Part shown: positions 50,929-61,238 of the stretch, piece after piece | How positions within the stretch are numbered: the first letter of the stretch is position 1 | Layout: every line of letters starts with the position of its first letter | Assembly: GCF_002042885.1 (NCBI RefSeq) | Contig: NZ_MVFY01000006.1 | Coordinates: forward strand, 1 to 64,000 | Length of the DNA: 64,000 nt | Direction: 5' to 3' | Origin: Citrobacter portucalensis | Lineage (GTDB): Bacteria; Pseudomonadota; Gammaproteobacteria; Enterobacterales; Enterobacteriaceae | Notes under the pieces: generated by a model | The model's input: the letters and a program-made list of their open reading frames with translations, nothing else | Database searches by the model: none | What the model was told of the DNA's origin: nothing | Program-made: the position numbers and the translations under genes

Positions 50929-51971
50929 TTTTGTTCCTGCTCCTGAGCTTCGCGCTTGCGTTCTGCAGCCTGCTCGGCTTTGCGTTTCTGTTCTGCTTCT
51001 TCCCAGGCTTCATACGCCGTGACGATACGGGCAACCACCGGGTGGCGCACCACGTCTTCGCTATGGAAGAAATTAAAACTAATTTCGTCGACTTCAGCCA
51101 ACACTTCAATGGCATGACGCAGACCGGATTTGGTGCTACGCGGCAGGTCAATCTGGGTGATATCGCCAGTGATGACCGCTTTGGAGTTAAAGCCGATACG
51201 GGTCAGGAACATTTTCATCTGTTCGATGGTGGTGTTCTGGCTTTCATCAAGAATGATGAACGCATCGTTCAACGTGCGACCGCGCATATAGGCCAGTGGC
51301 GCAACTTCAATGACGTTACGCTCAATCAGCTTTTCAACCTTTTCAAAGCCGAGCATTTCGAAAAGCGCGTCATACAGCGGTCGTAAATACGGATCGACTT
51401 TCTGGCTGAGATCTCCTGGCAGGAATCCCAGTTTTTCGCCCGCTTCCACTGCCGGACGGGTCAGCAGAATGCGACGGATCTCCTGACGCTCAAGCGCATC
51501 AACCGCAGCGGCAACCGCGAGATACGTTTTACCCGTACCCGCAGGGCCAACGCCAAATGTGATGTCGTGGTCGAGGATATTCGCAATGTACTGTGCCTGG
51601 TTCGGCGTGCGCGGCTTAATTACTCCACGCTTGGTTTTTATGTTCACCGCTTTGCCAAATTCAGGCACGCTGTCTGCGCTTTGCTCAAGCACACGCGCTT
51701 CTTTGATCGCCAGATGAATTTGTTCGGGCTCGATGTCCTGCGTCTGACCGCGCATTGGGGCGGTATCGACGTACAGGCTACGTAAAATATCTGCCGCAGC
51801 GGTGACGCAAATTGGACGACCGGTCAGTTTAAAGTGGTTATCACGGCGGTTAATTTCGATGCCGAGGCGACGTTCCAGCTGTTTGATGTTGTCATCAAAT
51901 GGGCCGCAAAGGCTCAACAGGCGGGCGTTGTCTGCGGGTTCAAGGGTGATTTCGCGAGTGTCTATGTTCAA
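50925..51971 (-). CDS. ybeZ: PhoH-like ATPase/helicase YbeZ (PhoL)
   Basis: PhoH-family protein of 348 residues with Walker A GPAGTGKT and Walker [11 protein letters not shown]. It interacts with YbeY and has been described as an RNA helicase for rRNA maturation. I favour the TTG at 51971, which has AGGAA six bases upstream and matches the E. coli start region ([12 protein letters not shown]). In-frame ATGs at 51989 and 52010 would add 6 or 13 residues. Highly charged Glu/Lys-rich C-terminus. Confidence 0.92.
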   Translation of the reverse strand: MNIDTREITLEPADNARLLSLCGPFDDNIKQLERRLGIEINRRDNHFKLTGRPICVTAAADILRSLYVDTAPMRGQTQDIEPEQIHLAIKEARVLEQSADSVPEFGKAVNIKTKRGVIKPRTPNQAQYIANILDHDITFGVGPAGTGKTYLAVAAAVDALERQEIRRILLTRPAVEAGEKLGFLPGDLSQKVDPYLRPLYDALFEMLGFEKVEKLIERNVIEVAPLAYMRGRTLNDAFIILDESQNTTIEQMKMFLTRIGFNSKAVITGDITQIDLPRSTKSGLRHAIEVLAEVDEISFNFFHSEDVVRHPVVARIVTAYEAWEEAEQKRKAEQAAERKREAQEQEQK

Positions 51972-52124
51972 ACTGTTCCTCTTATGCATGTCTCGCCGGA
52001 CGCTGAACATTTACCGGCATCTAAGGAAATTATTCACGCCATGGGGGAAAGGCGCAAGCATTGCAGCAAATATGGGGATGATAGGGCAGATTACAAGGCC
52101 CGCCGGGACAGCGAGCCCAGGATT

Positions 52125-52156
52125 GTAGGCCCGATAAGTGTAGCGGTATCGGGCCC
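52125..52156. repeat. REP-like palindrome between miaB and ybeZ
   Basis: GTAGGCCCGATAAG...TATCGGGCCC, a variant REP with six-base GGGCCC arms followed by TTTT, lying after the miaB stop and 150 bases before ybeZ. May terminate miaB on the minus strand poorly, since the T run is on the plus-strand side. Confidence 0.65.
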
Positions 52157-52176
52157 TTTTACGTCTTTCAGTGGGA

Positions 52177-53607
52177 TTAAGGCTGATAAATACCGACGCC
52201 CAGATCGTTTTCTTTGCGGGTACGCGCAATGACCGATTCAGGGGATTCTGCGATACGCAGACCCATTTCGTCCTCGGTACGCACCACTTTACCGCGCAGG
52301 GAGTTAGTCCAGACATCGGTAATTTCTACGTCCACGAACTTACCGACCATATCCGGGGTGCCTTCAAAGTTCACCACACGGTTATTTTCGGTACGGCCTG
52401 ACAGTTCCATAATGCTCTTCCGCGATGTGCCTTCAACCAGAATGCGCTGGGTCGTGCCGACCATACGGCGGCTCCAGGCCATAGCTTGCTGGTTGATACG
52501 CTCCTGTAGAATGTACAGACGCTGTTTCTTCTCTTCTTCCGGTACGTCGTCAACCATATCGGCGGCAGGGGTGCCAGGACGCGCAGAGAAAATAAAGCTG
52601 TAGCTCATGTCAAAATTGACGTCAGCAATCAGCTTCATGGTCTGCTCGAAATCCTGCGTGGTCTCACCCGGGAAGCCAACGATGAAGTCGGAGCTAATCT
52701 GGATATCCGGACGCGCAGCACGCAGTTTGCGGATGATCGCTTTGTATTCCAGCGCGGTATGGGTACGCCCCATCAGGTTCAGTACGCGGTCTGAACCGCT
52801 CTGTACCGGCAGATGCAGGAAGCTCACCAACTCTGGCGTATCACGATAAACTTCAACGATATCATCGGTGAATTCGATCGGATGGCTGGTGGTGAAGCGG
52901 ATACGATCAATACCGTCGATCGCTGCAACCAGACGTAACAGATCGGCAAAAGATCCAATCGTGCCGTCGTAGTTCTCACCACGCCAGGCGTTCACGTTTT
53001 GCCCCAGCAGGTTCACTTCACGCACGCCTTGGGCTGCAAGCTGGGCGATTTCAAACAGAATATCATCCGCCGGACGGCTGACTTCCTCACCGCGGGTGTA
53101 GGGCACCACGCAGTAAGTACAATATTTATTACAACCTTCCATGATGGACACAAACGCGCTTGGACCTTCAGCACGCGGTTCTGGCAGGCGGTCGAACTTT
53201 TCGATCTCCGGGAAACTGATATCAACCACCGGGCTACGGGTCGTGCTTCCACGCACTTTGTTGATCATTTCCGGCAGGCGGTGCAGAGTTTGCGGCCCAA
53301 AAATAATATCGACGTAATGCGCGCGCTGGCGAATATGATCGCCTTCCTGAGACGCAACACAGCCACCGACCCCAATGATGAGCTTGGGGTTTTTCTCTTT
53401 TAACAGTTTCCAGCGGCCCAGTTGATGGAACACTTTTTCCTGAGCCTTCTCACGGATTGAGCAGGTATTCAGCAGCAGCACATCCGCTTCTTCGGCCACG
53501 TCTGTCAGTTGATACCCATGAGTGGCATCCAGCAGATCGGCCATCTTCGATGAATCGTATTCGTTCATCTGACAGCCCCAGGTTTTAATATGGAGTTTTT
53601 TGGTCAT
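52177..53607 (-). CDS. miaB: tRNA-2-methylthio-N6-dimethylallyladenosine synthase MiaB
   Basis: 476-residue radical SAM methylthiotransferase modifying A37 of tRNAs reading UNN codons. The auxiliary cluster Cys residues are C12 ([11 protein letters not shown]), C49 ([10 protein letters not shown]) and C83 (GVGGCVAS); the radical SAM motif is CNKYCTYC near residue 157; a C-terminal TRAM domain ends the protein. The ATG at 53607 gives the family length. Divergent from ubiF. Confidence 0.97.
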   Translation of the reverse strand: MTKKLHIKTWGCQMNEYDSSKMADLLDATHGYQLTDVAEEADVLLLNTCSIREKAQEKVFHQLGRWKLLKEKNPKLIIGVGGCVASQEGDHIRQRAHYVDIIFGPQTLHRLPEMINKVRGSTTRSPVVDISFPEIEKFDRLPEPRAEGPSAFVSIMEGCNKYCTYCVVPYTRGEEVSRPADDILFEIAQLAAQGVREVNLLGQNVNAWRGENYDGTIGSFADLLRLVAAIDGIDRIRFTTSHPIEFTDDIVEVYRDTPELVSFLHLPVQSGSDRVLNLMGRTHTALEYKAIIRKLRAARPDIQISSDFIVGFPGETTQDFEQTMKLIADVNFDMSYSFIFSARPGTPAADMVDDVPEEEKKQRLYILQERINQQAMAWSRRMVGTTQRILVEGTSRKSIMELSGRTENNRVVNFEGTPDMVGKFVDVEITDVWTNSLRGKVVRTEDEMGLRIAESPESVIARTRKENDLGVGIYQP

Positions 53608-53752
53608 CGACTTGCTCTTGCGAAATTGTGGCTGAAATGCAGGGCGCATAGTGTACTGCTTTGGCGCGGTTGTGACCAGTATGACGGATGTCAGCCTCAA
53701 GGGGTAAAAAATCCTGTAAACTTACACAATACATGTAACTGGATAATTGACC

Positions 53753-54928
53753 ATGACAAATCAACCAACGGAAATTGCCATTGTCGGCGGGGGGATGGTC
53801 GGCGGCGCGCTGGCGCTTGGACTGGCGCAGCATGGATTTACGGTAACGGTCATTGAGCATGCCGTTCCCGCGCCGTTTGTGGCTGACGGACAGCCTGATG
53901 TCAGAATTTCTGCCATAAGTTCCGCATCGGTGTCGTTGCTAAAAGGGCTGGGCGTCTGGGATACGGTGCAGGGGATGCGCAGCCATCCTTATCGTCGACT
54001 GGAAACGTGGGAGTGGGAAAATGCCCATGTGATGTTTGATGCCGCCGAGCTTAAGCTGCCTCTGTTGGGCTATATGGTGGAAAACACGGTCCTGCAACAG
54101 GCGCTCTGGCAGGCGCTGCAAGCTAACCCTAAAGTCACGCTGCGCGTACCGGCGTCCCTGATTTCTTTGCATCAACATAACGATCGGCATGAGCTTGAGC
54201 TGGCAGGTGGCGAAACTATTAGCGCGAAGCTGGTCATCGGCGCCGATGGTGCCAACTCTCAGGTGCGAAAAATGGCCGGGATTGGTATCCATGCCTGGCA
54301 GTACGCGCAGTCCTGTATGTTGATAACCGTGCAATGCGAAAATTCACCGGGAGACAGCACCTGGCAGCAATTTACGCCTGACGGCCCGCGCGCGTTTTTA
54401 CCGCTGTTTGATAACTGGGCCTCGTTGGTGTGGTACGACTCACCGGCTCGCATCCGCCAATTGCAAGCGCTGAATATGCCGCAATTGCAGACGGAGATTG
54501 CTAAACATTTTCCATCGCGACTCGGTAAGGTGATGCCAGTGGCTGCGGGGGCGTTCCCGCTTACGCGTCGTCATGCGCTGCAATATGTGCAACCGGGTCT
54601 GGCGCTGGTAGGTGATGCCGCGCATACCATTCATCCGCTGGCGGGGCAGGGCGTTAATCTGGGCTTTCGTGATGTCGATGCGTTGATTGATGTGCTGGTG
54701 AACGCGCGCAGCTACGGTGAATCCTGGGCCAGTCAGCCGGTGCTCAAGCGCTATCAGAATCGCCGTATGACTGACAATTTCATCATGCAAAGCGGTATGG
54801 ATCTGTTCTATGCCGGATTCAGCAATAACCTGCAGCCGCTGCGCATCATGCGTAATCTCGGGCTCATGGCCGCAGAGCGCGCTGGCGTACTGAAACGTCA
54901 GGCACTGAAGTATGCGTTAGGGTTGTAA
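53753..54928 (+). CDS. ubiF: 3-demethoxyubiquinol 3-hydroxylase UbiF
   Basis: 391-residue FAD monooxygenase hydroxylating the C6 position in ubiquinone synthesis. FAD dinucleotide motif GGGMVGGALA at residues 11-20, the second motif VIGADGANS near 160, and GDAAHTIHPLAGQGVNLGFRD near 284. ATG at 53753, rather than the TTG two codons earlier. Needed for aerobic respiration. Followed by a REP and a terminator shared with the tRNA operon. Confidence 0.96.
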   Translation: MTNQPTEIAIVGGGMVGGALALGLAQHGFTVTVIEHAVPAPFVADGQPDVRISAISSASVSLLKGLGVWDTVQGMRSHPYRRLETWEWENAHVMFDAAELKLPLLGYMVENTVLQQALWQALQANPKVTLRVPASLISLHQHNDRHELELAGGETISAKLVIGADGANSQVRKMAGIGIHAWQYAQSCMLITVQCENSPGDSTWQQFTPDGPRAFLPLFDNWASLVWYDSPARIRQLQALNMPQLQTEIAKHFPSRLGKVMPVAAGAFPLTRRHALQYVQPGLALVGDAAHTIHPLAGQGVNLGFRDVDALIDVLVNARSYGESWASQPVLKRYQNRRMTDNFIMQSGMDLFYAGFSNNLQPLRIMRNLGLMAAERAGVLKRQALKYALGL

Positions 54929-54954
54929 TTCAGGCAGGCCTACGGGGAAAATAC

Positions 54955-54985
54955 GTAGGCCTGATAAGCGGAGCGCCATCAGGCG
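54955..54985. repeat. REP unit after ubiF
   Basis: GTAGGCCTGATAAGCGGAGC...CATCAGGCG, a REP variant like the one at 47792, in the gap between ubiF and the tRNA operon terminator. Confidence 0.75.
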
Positions 54986-55001
54986 ATAAATGCAGAAAAG
55001 C

Positions 55002-55028
55002 AAAAAGCTCGCCGAAGCGAGCTTTTTT
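55002..55028. terminator. Bidirectional terminator of ubiF and the tRNA operon
   Basis: Stem GCTCGC-CGAA-GCGAGC flanked by five A and six T, directly after the last tRNA on the minus strand and after ubiF on the plus strand. Confidence 0.92.
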
Positions 55029-55032
55029 AATA

Positions 55033-55107
55033 TGGCTGGGGTACGAGGATTCGAACCTCGGAATGCTGGTATCAGAAACCAGAGCCTTACCGCTTGGCGA
55101 TACCCCA
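55033..55107 (-). tRNA. glnX: tRNA-Gln (anticodon CUG)
   Basis: 75-base cloverleaf with encoded CCA end. Anticodon stem CUGGU/ACCAG encloses UUCUGAU, giving CUG (codon CAG). Identical in sequence to the copy at 55144. Last of seven tRNAs in the operon. Confidence 0.97.
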
Positions 55108-55143
55108 ACGGGCGCACCCACAGAGTGGACGACTTTTTGAAAT

Positions 55144-55218
55144 TGGCTGGGGTACGAGGATTCGAACCTCGGAATGCTGGTATCAGAAACCAGAGCCTTA
55201 CCGCTTGGCGATACCCCA
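55144..55218 (-). tRNA. glnV: tRNA-Gln (anticodon CUG)
   Basis: 75-base cloverleaf with encoded CCA, anticodon CUG; identical to glnX. In E. coli glnV is the gene that mutates to the supE amber suppressor; this copy is wild type. Confidence 0.97.
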
Positions 55219-55261
55219 ACAATTTTTTGGATTTACCGAACGAGTCGATACGTCCTTAATA

Positions 55262-55338
55262 TGGTGGCTACGACGGGATTCGAACCTGTGACCCCATCAT
55301 TATGAGTGATGTGCTCTAACCAGCTGAGCTACGTAGCC
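55262..55338 (-). tRNA. metU: tRNA-Met (elongator, anticodon CAU)
   Basis: 77-base elongator methionine tRNA with encoded CCA; anticodon loop reads CUCAUAA. The first base pair G-C and body match elongator, not initiator. Identical to the copy at 55665. Confidence 0.97.
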
Positions 55339-55359
55339 AAATACTAACATTTTCTTCGA

Positions 55360-55434
55360 TGGCTGGGGTACCTGGATTCGAACCAGGGAATGCCGGTATC
55401 AAAAACCGGTGCCTTACCGCTTGGCGATACCCCA
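55360..55434 (-). tRNA. glnW: tRNA-Gln (anticodon UUG)
   Basis: 75-base cloverleaf with encoded CCA; anticodon stem CCGGU/ACCGG around UUUUGAU, giving UUG (codons CAA, CAG). Identical to the copy at 55473. Confidence 0.97.
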
Positions 55435-55472
55435 ATGACCGTTGCGGTGAACCGCTATATCGAAGAAAAAAA

Positions 55473-55547
55473 TGGCTGGGGTACCTGGATTCGAACCAGG
55501 GAATGCCGGTATCAAAAACCGGTGCCTTACCGCTTGGCGATACCCCA
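55473..55547 (-). tRNA. glnU: tRNA-Gln (anticodon UUG)
   Basis: 75-base cloverleaf with encoded CCA, anticodon UUG; identical to glnW. It differs from the CUG isoacceptors in the anticodon stem and T stem. Confidence 0.97.
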
Positions 55548-55570
55548 TCCGTGCAACGCTTACGGGTGAA

Positions 55571-55655
55571 TGGTGCGGGAGGCGAGACTTGAACTCGCAC
55601 ACCTTGCGGCGCCAGAACCTAAATCTGGTGCGTCTACCAATTTCGCCACTCCCGC
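55571..55655 (-). tRNA. leuW: tRNA-Leu (anticodon UAG)
   Basis: 85-base class II tRNA with long variable arm and encoded CCA; anticodon loop AUUUAGGU gives UAG (codons CUA, CUG and others). Charged by LeuS, encoded 13 kb away. Confidence 0.97.
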
Positions 55656-55664
55656 AAAAAAAGA

Positions 55665-55741
55665 TGGTGGCTACGACGGGATTCGAACCTGTGACCCCAT
55701 CATTATGAGTGATGTGCTCTAACCAGCTGAGCTACGTAGCC
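55665..55741 (-). tRNA. metT: tRNA-Met (elongator, anticodon CAU)
   Basis: 77-base elongator methionine tRNA, identical to metU, first in the operon metT-leuW-glnU-glnW-metU-glnV-glnX. It starts about 33 bases after the predicted transcription start. Confidence 0.97.
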
Positions 55742-55780
55742 ATCTTTTTTTCGCGTAACCTTATCGGCGTTGCGGGGCGC

Positions 55781-55809
55781 ATTATGCGTATTGAGCCTTG
55801 AAGCGTCAA
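55781..55809 (-). promoter_or_regulatory. Stringent-type sigma-70 promoter of the tRNA operon
   Basis: On the minus strand TTGACG (55809-55804) and CATAAT (55786-55781) are separated by 17 bases, followed by a GC-rich discriminator (GCGCCCCGC). This is the layout of stable-RNA promoters repressed by ppGpp/DksA. Confidence 0.85.
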
Positions 55810-55925
55810 CCCCTTTTTCATTGAAAATAGCTGGAATGTGACTGTTTGGTTAGGTTGCGAACAGCATGACGCAATATTCGGCAATTATTAGTTATTAATT
55901 GTTTTTTTGCACAGAAAACAAACAT

Positions 55926-55950
55926 AAAAAAAGAGCCCCGCAGGGCTCTT
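55926..55950 (-). terminator. Intrinsic terminator of asnB
   Basis: AAGAGCCC-CGCA-GGGCTCTT stem with an A run at its left, which reads as a T run on the minus strand, 15 bases after the asnB stop. Confidence 0.88.
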
Positions 55951-55964
55951 ATCTAAGGATTAAC

Positions 55965-57629
55965 TTATTTATAAGCGGACTGGTGTACGCCAACGGCACG
56001 GCCAGACGGATCGTTCATGGTTTTAAACGCCTCATCCCATTCGATTGCTTTGGCAGAAGAACAGGCAACCGACGGCCCGCCAGGCACGCATTCGGCAGCG
56101 CTTGCTACCGGGAACAACTCTTCGAAAATCTCACGGTACAAATACGCTTCTTTTGACGATGGCGTGTTGTACGGGAAACGGAAGCTGGCGGTTTCCAGTT
56201 GTTGGTCTGAAACTTGTTCTGCAGCCACCTCTTTCAGCGTGTCAATCCAGCTGTAACCGACACCGTCAGAGAACTGCTCTTTCTGACGCCATGCGACGCT
56301 TGCCGGCAGGTAGGACTCAAAACATTCGCGCAGAACGTGTTTTTCCATTTTGCCGTTGCCGCACATTTTGTCCTGCGGGTTGATGCGCATCGCCACATCA
56401 AGGAATTTCTTATCCAGGAAGGGCACGCGAGCTTCTACACCCCAGGCCGACATGGCTTTGTTGGCACGGGCGCAGTCGAACATATGCAGCGCTTGCAGCT
56501 TGCGCACGGTTTCTTCGTGCAGTTCTTTTGCATCTGGCGCTTTGTGGAAATAGAGATAGCCGCCAAACACCTCGTCCGAACCTTCACCCGACAACACCAT
56601 TTTAATACCCATCGCTTTAATTTTACGCGACATTAAGTACATTGGCGTCGAGGCGCGAATCGTCGTGACATCGTAAGTTTCGATGTGGTAAATCACGTCG
56701 CGGATCGCATCCAGACCTTCCTGCACGGTGAAGTGGATCTCATGGTGCACGGTCCCCAGATGGTTCGCCACCTCTTGCGCAGCTTTCAGATCCGGAGCGC
56801 CTTCCAGGCCGACGGCGAAGGAGTGCAGCTGTGGCCACCAGGCTTCGCTACGTTCCTGATCTTCAACACGGCGTGCCGCGTATTTTTTAGTTATCGCGGA
56901 AATGACGGATGAATCCAGACCGCCGGACAACAGAACTCCATAAGGAACATCTGACATCAGGTGACTTTTCACCGCATCTTCCAGCGCCTGGCGCAGCTCG
57001 TTTTTATCGGTAACGTTGTCTTTGACGGCATCGTATTCAAACCAGTCGCGCTGGTAGTACTGACGAATTTCACCGTCTTTACTCCACAAATAGCTACCGG
57101 CTGGGAATTCTTTGATTGTGCGGCAGACGGGAACCAGCGCTTTCATTTCAGACGCAACGTAGAAGTTACCGTGCTCGTCGTAACCCATATACAGCGGGAT
57201 GATCCCGATATGATCACGACCGATCAGGTAGGCGTCCTGCTCGCTGTCGTACAGGGCAAAAGCGAACATGCCTTGCAGGTCATCGAGGAACGCGGGTCCT
57301 TTTTCCTGATACAGCGCGAGGATAACTTCGCAGTCGGAACCGGTCTGGAACTGGTAGCGATCGCCGTATTCAGCACGCAGTGTCTGGTGGTTATAAATTT
57401 CACCGTTAACCGCCAGGATATGTGTCTTCTTCACGTTGTACAGCGGCTGAGCACCGGCATTGACGTCGACGATGGACAGACGTTCGTGCGCCAGAATGGC
57501 GTTATCACAGGCGTAAATACCTGACCAGTCCGGGCCGCGGTGGCGCATCAGACGAGACAGTTCCAGGGCCTTTTTACGCAGTTCAACTGCGTCAGTTTTA
57601 ATATCGAATACGCCAAAAATAGAACACAT
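55965..57629 (-). CDS. asnB: Asparagine synthetase B (glutamine-hydrolysing)
   Basis: 554-residue enzyme making asparagine from aspartate, ATP and glutamine. The N-terminal nucleophile glutaminase domain begins with Met-Cys (C2, MCSIFGVFD), with RHRGPDWSG; the synthetase domain has the ATP-pyrophosphatase loop LLSGGLDSS near residue 233. Strong ribosome site GGAGAAGG before the ATG. Single gene between the tRNA operon and nagD. Confidence 0.97.
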   Translation of the reverse strand: MCSIFGVFDIKTDAVELRKKALELSRLMRHRGPDWSGIYACDNAILAHERLSIVDVNAGAQPLYNVKKTHILAVNGEIYNHQTLRAEYGDRYQFQTGSDCEVILALYQEKGPAFLDDLQGMFAFALYDSEQDAYLIGRDHIGIIPLYMGYDEHGNFYVASEMKALVPVCRTIKEFPAGSYLWSKDGEIRQYYQRDWFEYDAVKDNVTDKNELRQALEDAVKSHLMSDVPYGVLLSGGLDSSVISAITKKYAARRVEDQERSEAWWPQLHSFAVGLEGAPDLKAAQEVANHLGTVHHEIHFTVQEGLDAIRDVIYHIETYDVTTIRASTPMYLMSRKIKAMGIKMVLSGEGSDEVFGGYLYFHKAPDAKELHEETVRKLQALHMFDCARANKAMSAWGVEARVPFLDKKFLDVAMRINPQDKMCGNGKMEKHVLRECFESYLPASVAWRQKEQFSDGVGYSWIDTLKEVAAEQVSDQQLETASFRFPYNTPSSKEAYLYREIFEELFPVASAAECVPGGPSVACSSAKAIEWDEAFKTMNDPSGRAVGVHQSAYK

Positions 57630-57840
57630 AACCTTCTCCGTTAACCTGTTGCGTGATGCTTTTTATGTTTGCTTGATAAAGAAAATGCCGCAAAGCTGGA
57701 GAGGGCGCAAGCGAATTACGGGTCAGAAAATAAAAAACGCAATGGTCATTGCTGATTGATGAAAAAAGATTATGTAATGAACGCTATTATTGATGAATCA
57801 ACAGTGAAGTGGTGATTTTATTGAATGGATGTATTTTTCA

Positions 57841-57873
57841 GGCCGGATAACTTGCAGATGTTGTTATCCGGCT
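57841..57873. repeat. REP-like palindrome after nagD
   Basis: GCCGGATAAC (57842-57851) and GTTATCCGGC (57863-57872) form a perfect ten-base stem related to REP sequences, eight bases past the nagD stop; it probably protects or ends the nagBACD transcript. Confidence 0.7.
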
Positions 57874-57880
57874 AAAGAGA

Positions 57881-58633
57881 TTAAATGACGTCTATTTCAG
57901 CAACGGACGGGTAAATCCAGCTTGGTCTGAACGGCATGTTGTCAATATCATCAAGCTTGGATACGCCAGACAGTACCAGGATAGTTTCCAGACCCGCCTG
58001 AAAACCTGCCAGAATATCGGTACGCAGGTTGTCACCAACGATAACGGTTTCTTCCGAGTGCGCCTGCATTTTGTTGAGAGCCGCGCGAATAATCCACGGG
58101 CTGGGTTTGCCGACATAAAACGGTTTACGACCTGAGATCTTCTCAATACCGGCACAGAGTGCTCCACAGGCGGGATAAAAGCCGCGACCGTGGGTATCCG
58201 GGTTAGTAGCGATAAAACGCGCGCCGTTGGCGACAAAATAGGCTGCTTTATGCATCATGTCCCAGTTATAGGAACGTGTCTCGCCAACAATCACAAAATC
58301 GGGGTTCACGTCGGTAATGGTAAATCCAGCTTTATACAGTTCGTGAATTAACGCGCCTTCACCCACCACGTAGGCCTTTTTCCCTTCCTGGCGACGAAGA
58401 AAATCAGCGGTAGCCATCGCGGAAGTATAAAAGACGCTATCAGGGACATTCACACCCGCGGTGGCGAAGCGGTTTGCCAGATCTTGCCCGGTCTGCGAAG
58501 GGTAGTTAGTCAGCAGGACTAACGGCAGGCCTTTTTCCAGGATCCCAGTCAGAAATTCTGCCGCACCCGGTACAGCAACATTGTCGTGCATCAGCACGCC
58601 GTCGATATCACAAATTACATTCTTAATGGCCAT
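57881..58633 (-). CDS. nagD: Ribonucleotide monophosphatase NagD
   Basis: 250-residue HAD-superfamily phosphatase. Motif I DIDGVLMHDN (D8 and D10), motif II TNYPSQ, motif III lysine region GKPSPWIIRAALNKM and the acidic motif IV GDNLRTDILAGFQAG. Acts on UMP, GMP and others in vitro; its purpose in the nag operon is unclear. ATG at 58633 gives the E. coli length. Separated from nagC by an ERIC element. Confidence 0.96.
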   Translation of the reverse strand: MAIKNVICDIDGVLMHDNVAVPGAAEFLTGILEKGLPLVLLTNYPSQTGQDLANRFATAGVNVPDSVFYTSAMATADFLRRQEGKKAYVVGEGALIHELYKAGFTITDVNPDFVIVGETRSYNWDMMHKAAYFVANGARFIATNPDTHGRGFYPACGALCAGIEKISGRKPFYVGKPSPWIIRAALNKMQAHSEETVIVGDNLRTDILAGFQAGLETILVLSGVSKLDDIDNMPFRPSWIYPSVAEIDVI

Positions 58634-58667
58634 GGACAATCCGACATTAAAAAAAGAAGGCATTACT

Positions 58668-58800
58668 ATACACAAAATACACTACATCATTCGAGTTGCA
58701 TCAAGGCGGCAAGTCTGCGAACCCCTGGAGCTTACTGAAGTAAGTGACCGGGGTGAGCAGATGCAGCTAACGCAGAGGCAGCTCGAAGGATGACGTGTAT
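58668..58800. repeat. ERIC (intergenic repeat unit) between nagC and nagD
   Basis: About 130 bases with the ERIC core: GGAGCTTACTGAAGTAAGTG (58727-58746), GGGGTGAGCAGATGCAGC, and ends TATACAC.../...GTGTAT in inverted orientation. The central part closely matches the known ERIC consensus (AAGTAAGTGACTGGGGTGAG). Its right end abuts the nagC stop codon, so it is transcribed within the operon. Confidence 0.9.
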
Positions 58801-60020
58801 TAGTTTTCCAGCAAACGTTGCAGCAGTGTACCGTTGAGCATTGCGCGCTTCACCAGCGCAAAGGCGCCAATGGCGGAGCGGTGATCCAGCGTGGACCGAA
58901 CCACCGGTAAATTATGGCGAAACGCCTTTAACGCCTGCGTGTTGATACAGCTTTCTATTGCAGGCAGCAGCACCTTATCTGCATCGGTAATTTCGCCCGC
59001 AATGACGATTTTTTGCGGGTTAAACAGGTTGATGGCAATGGCGATAGTTTTACCCAGATGGCGACCAACGTGCTCAATGACTTCTGCTGCCAGATTATCG
59101 CCTTTATTCGCGGCCTTACAGATGGCTTTGATGCTGCAATCATCCAGCGTGAGTCGACTTGGATAACCCTGCTTCAGTAAGTTCTGCACGCGATGTTCAA
59201 TAGAAGCATTGGCGGCAATGGTTTCCAGGCAGCCGAAATTACCGCAGTGACAGCGCTCACCCAGCGGCTCTACCTGAATATGACCAATCTCGCCGACGTT
59301 GCCATTGCGACCGATGAAAATTCGGCCATTGGAGATGATACCCGCACCGGTTCCGCGGTGCACTCGCACCAAAATGGAGTCTTCGCAATCCTGGCTTGCC
59401 CCGAAATAGTGCTCAGCCAGCGCCAGGCTGCGAATATCGTGACCAACAAAGCAGGTGACTTTGAAGCGTTTTTCGAGCGCTTCGACCAGTCCCCAGTTTT
59501 CGACCTGAATGTGTGGCATATAGCGGATGACGCCGCTTTCAGGATCGACAAGGCCTGGCAGGATGACAGAAATTGCGATCAGCTCACGGATTTTCCGCTG
59601 GCAGCTCTCAATAAAGATGGCAATGGTGTTGAGCAGCGCATATTCCAGCGTTTCCTGGGTGCGCTCCGGGAGGGGGTAATGCTCTTCGGCGACAACTTTA
59701 CTGCTCATATCATAGAGCGTGAGCGTTGTGTCGTGGCGACCCAGTCGTACGCCAATGGCGTGGAAATTGCGAGTTTCTGTGACGATAGAGATAGCGCGGC
59801 GGCCCCCGGTGGAGGCCTGCTGATCGACTTCTTTGATCAGCCCGCGTTCGATCAACTGACGCGTAATTTTGGTTACGCTGGCGGGGGCAAGCTGGCTTTG
59901 CTCGGCAATTTGAATTCGCGAGATTGGCCCGTGTTGGTCAATCAGGCGATAAACCGCCGCGCTGTTAAGCTGTTTTACGAGATCAACATTACCTATTTGA
60001 GCTTGTCCGCCTGGTGTCAT
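58800..60020 (-). CDS. nagC: N-acetylglucosamine repressor NagC
   Basis: 406-residue ROK-family transcription factor, repressor of nagE-nagBACD and regulator of glmUS; inducer is GlcNAc-6-phosphate. N-terminal winged helix (QLNSAAVYRLIDQHGPISR, about residues 14-32) is followed by the sugar-binding ROK domain with the zinc site CHCGNFGCLE near residue 255. Nine bases from nagA. Confidence 0.97.
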   Translation of the reverse strand: MTPGGQAQIGNVDLVKQLNSAAVYRLIDQHGPISRIQIAEQSQLAPASVTKITRQLIERGLIKEVDQQASTGGRRAISIVTETRNFHAIGVRLGRHDTTLTLYDMSSKVVAEEHYPLPERTQETLEYALLNTIAIFIESCQRKIRELIAISVILPGLVDPESGVIRYMPHIQVENWGLVEALEKRFKVTCFVGHDIRSLALAEHYFGASQDCEDSILVRVHRGTGAGIISNGRIFIGRNGNVGEIGHIQVEPLGERCHCGNFGCLETIAANASIEHRVQNLLKQGYPSRLTLDDCSIKAICKAANKGDNLAAEVIEHVGRHLGKTIAIAINLFNPQKIVIAGEITDADKVLLPAIESCINTQALKAFRHNLPVVRSTLDHRSAIGAFALVKRAMLNGTLLQRLLEN

Positions 60021-60028
60021 TCTTTCTC

Positions 60029-61234
<1,206 letters not shown>

Positions 61235-61238
61235 TCAA

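Noticed and set aside
54917-55222. Short open frames covering the tRNA operon, with repeated peptide blocks
   Set aside because: The repeated peptides are just translations of the identical tRNA genes; not proteins.
55033-55741. Regularly spaced repeats resembling a CRISPR array
   Set aside because: The repeats are tRNA genes 75-85 bases long with cloverleaf structure and CCA ends; spacers are not unique protospacer-like units.
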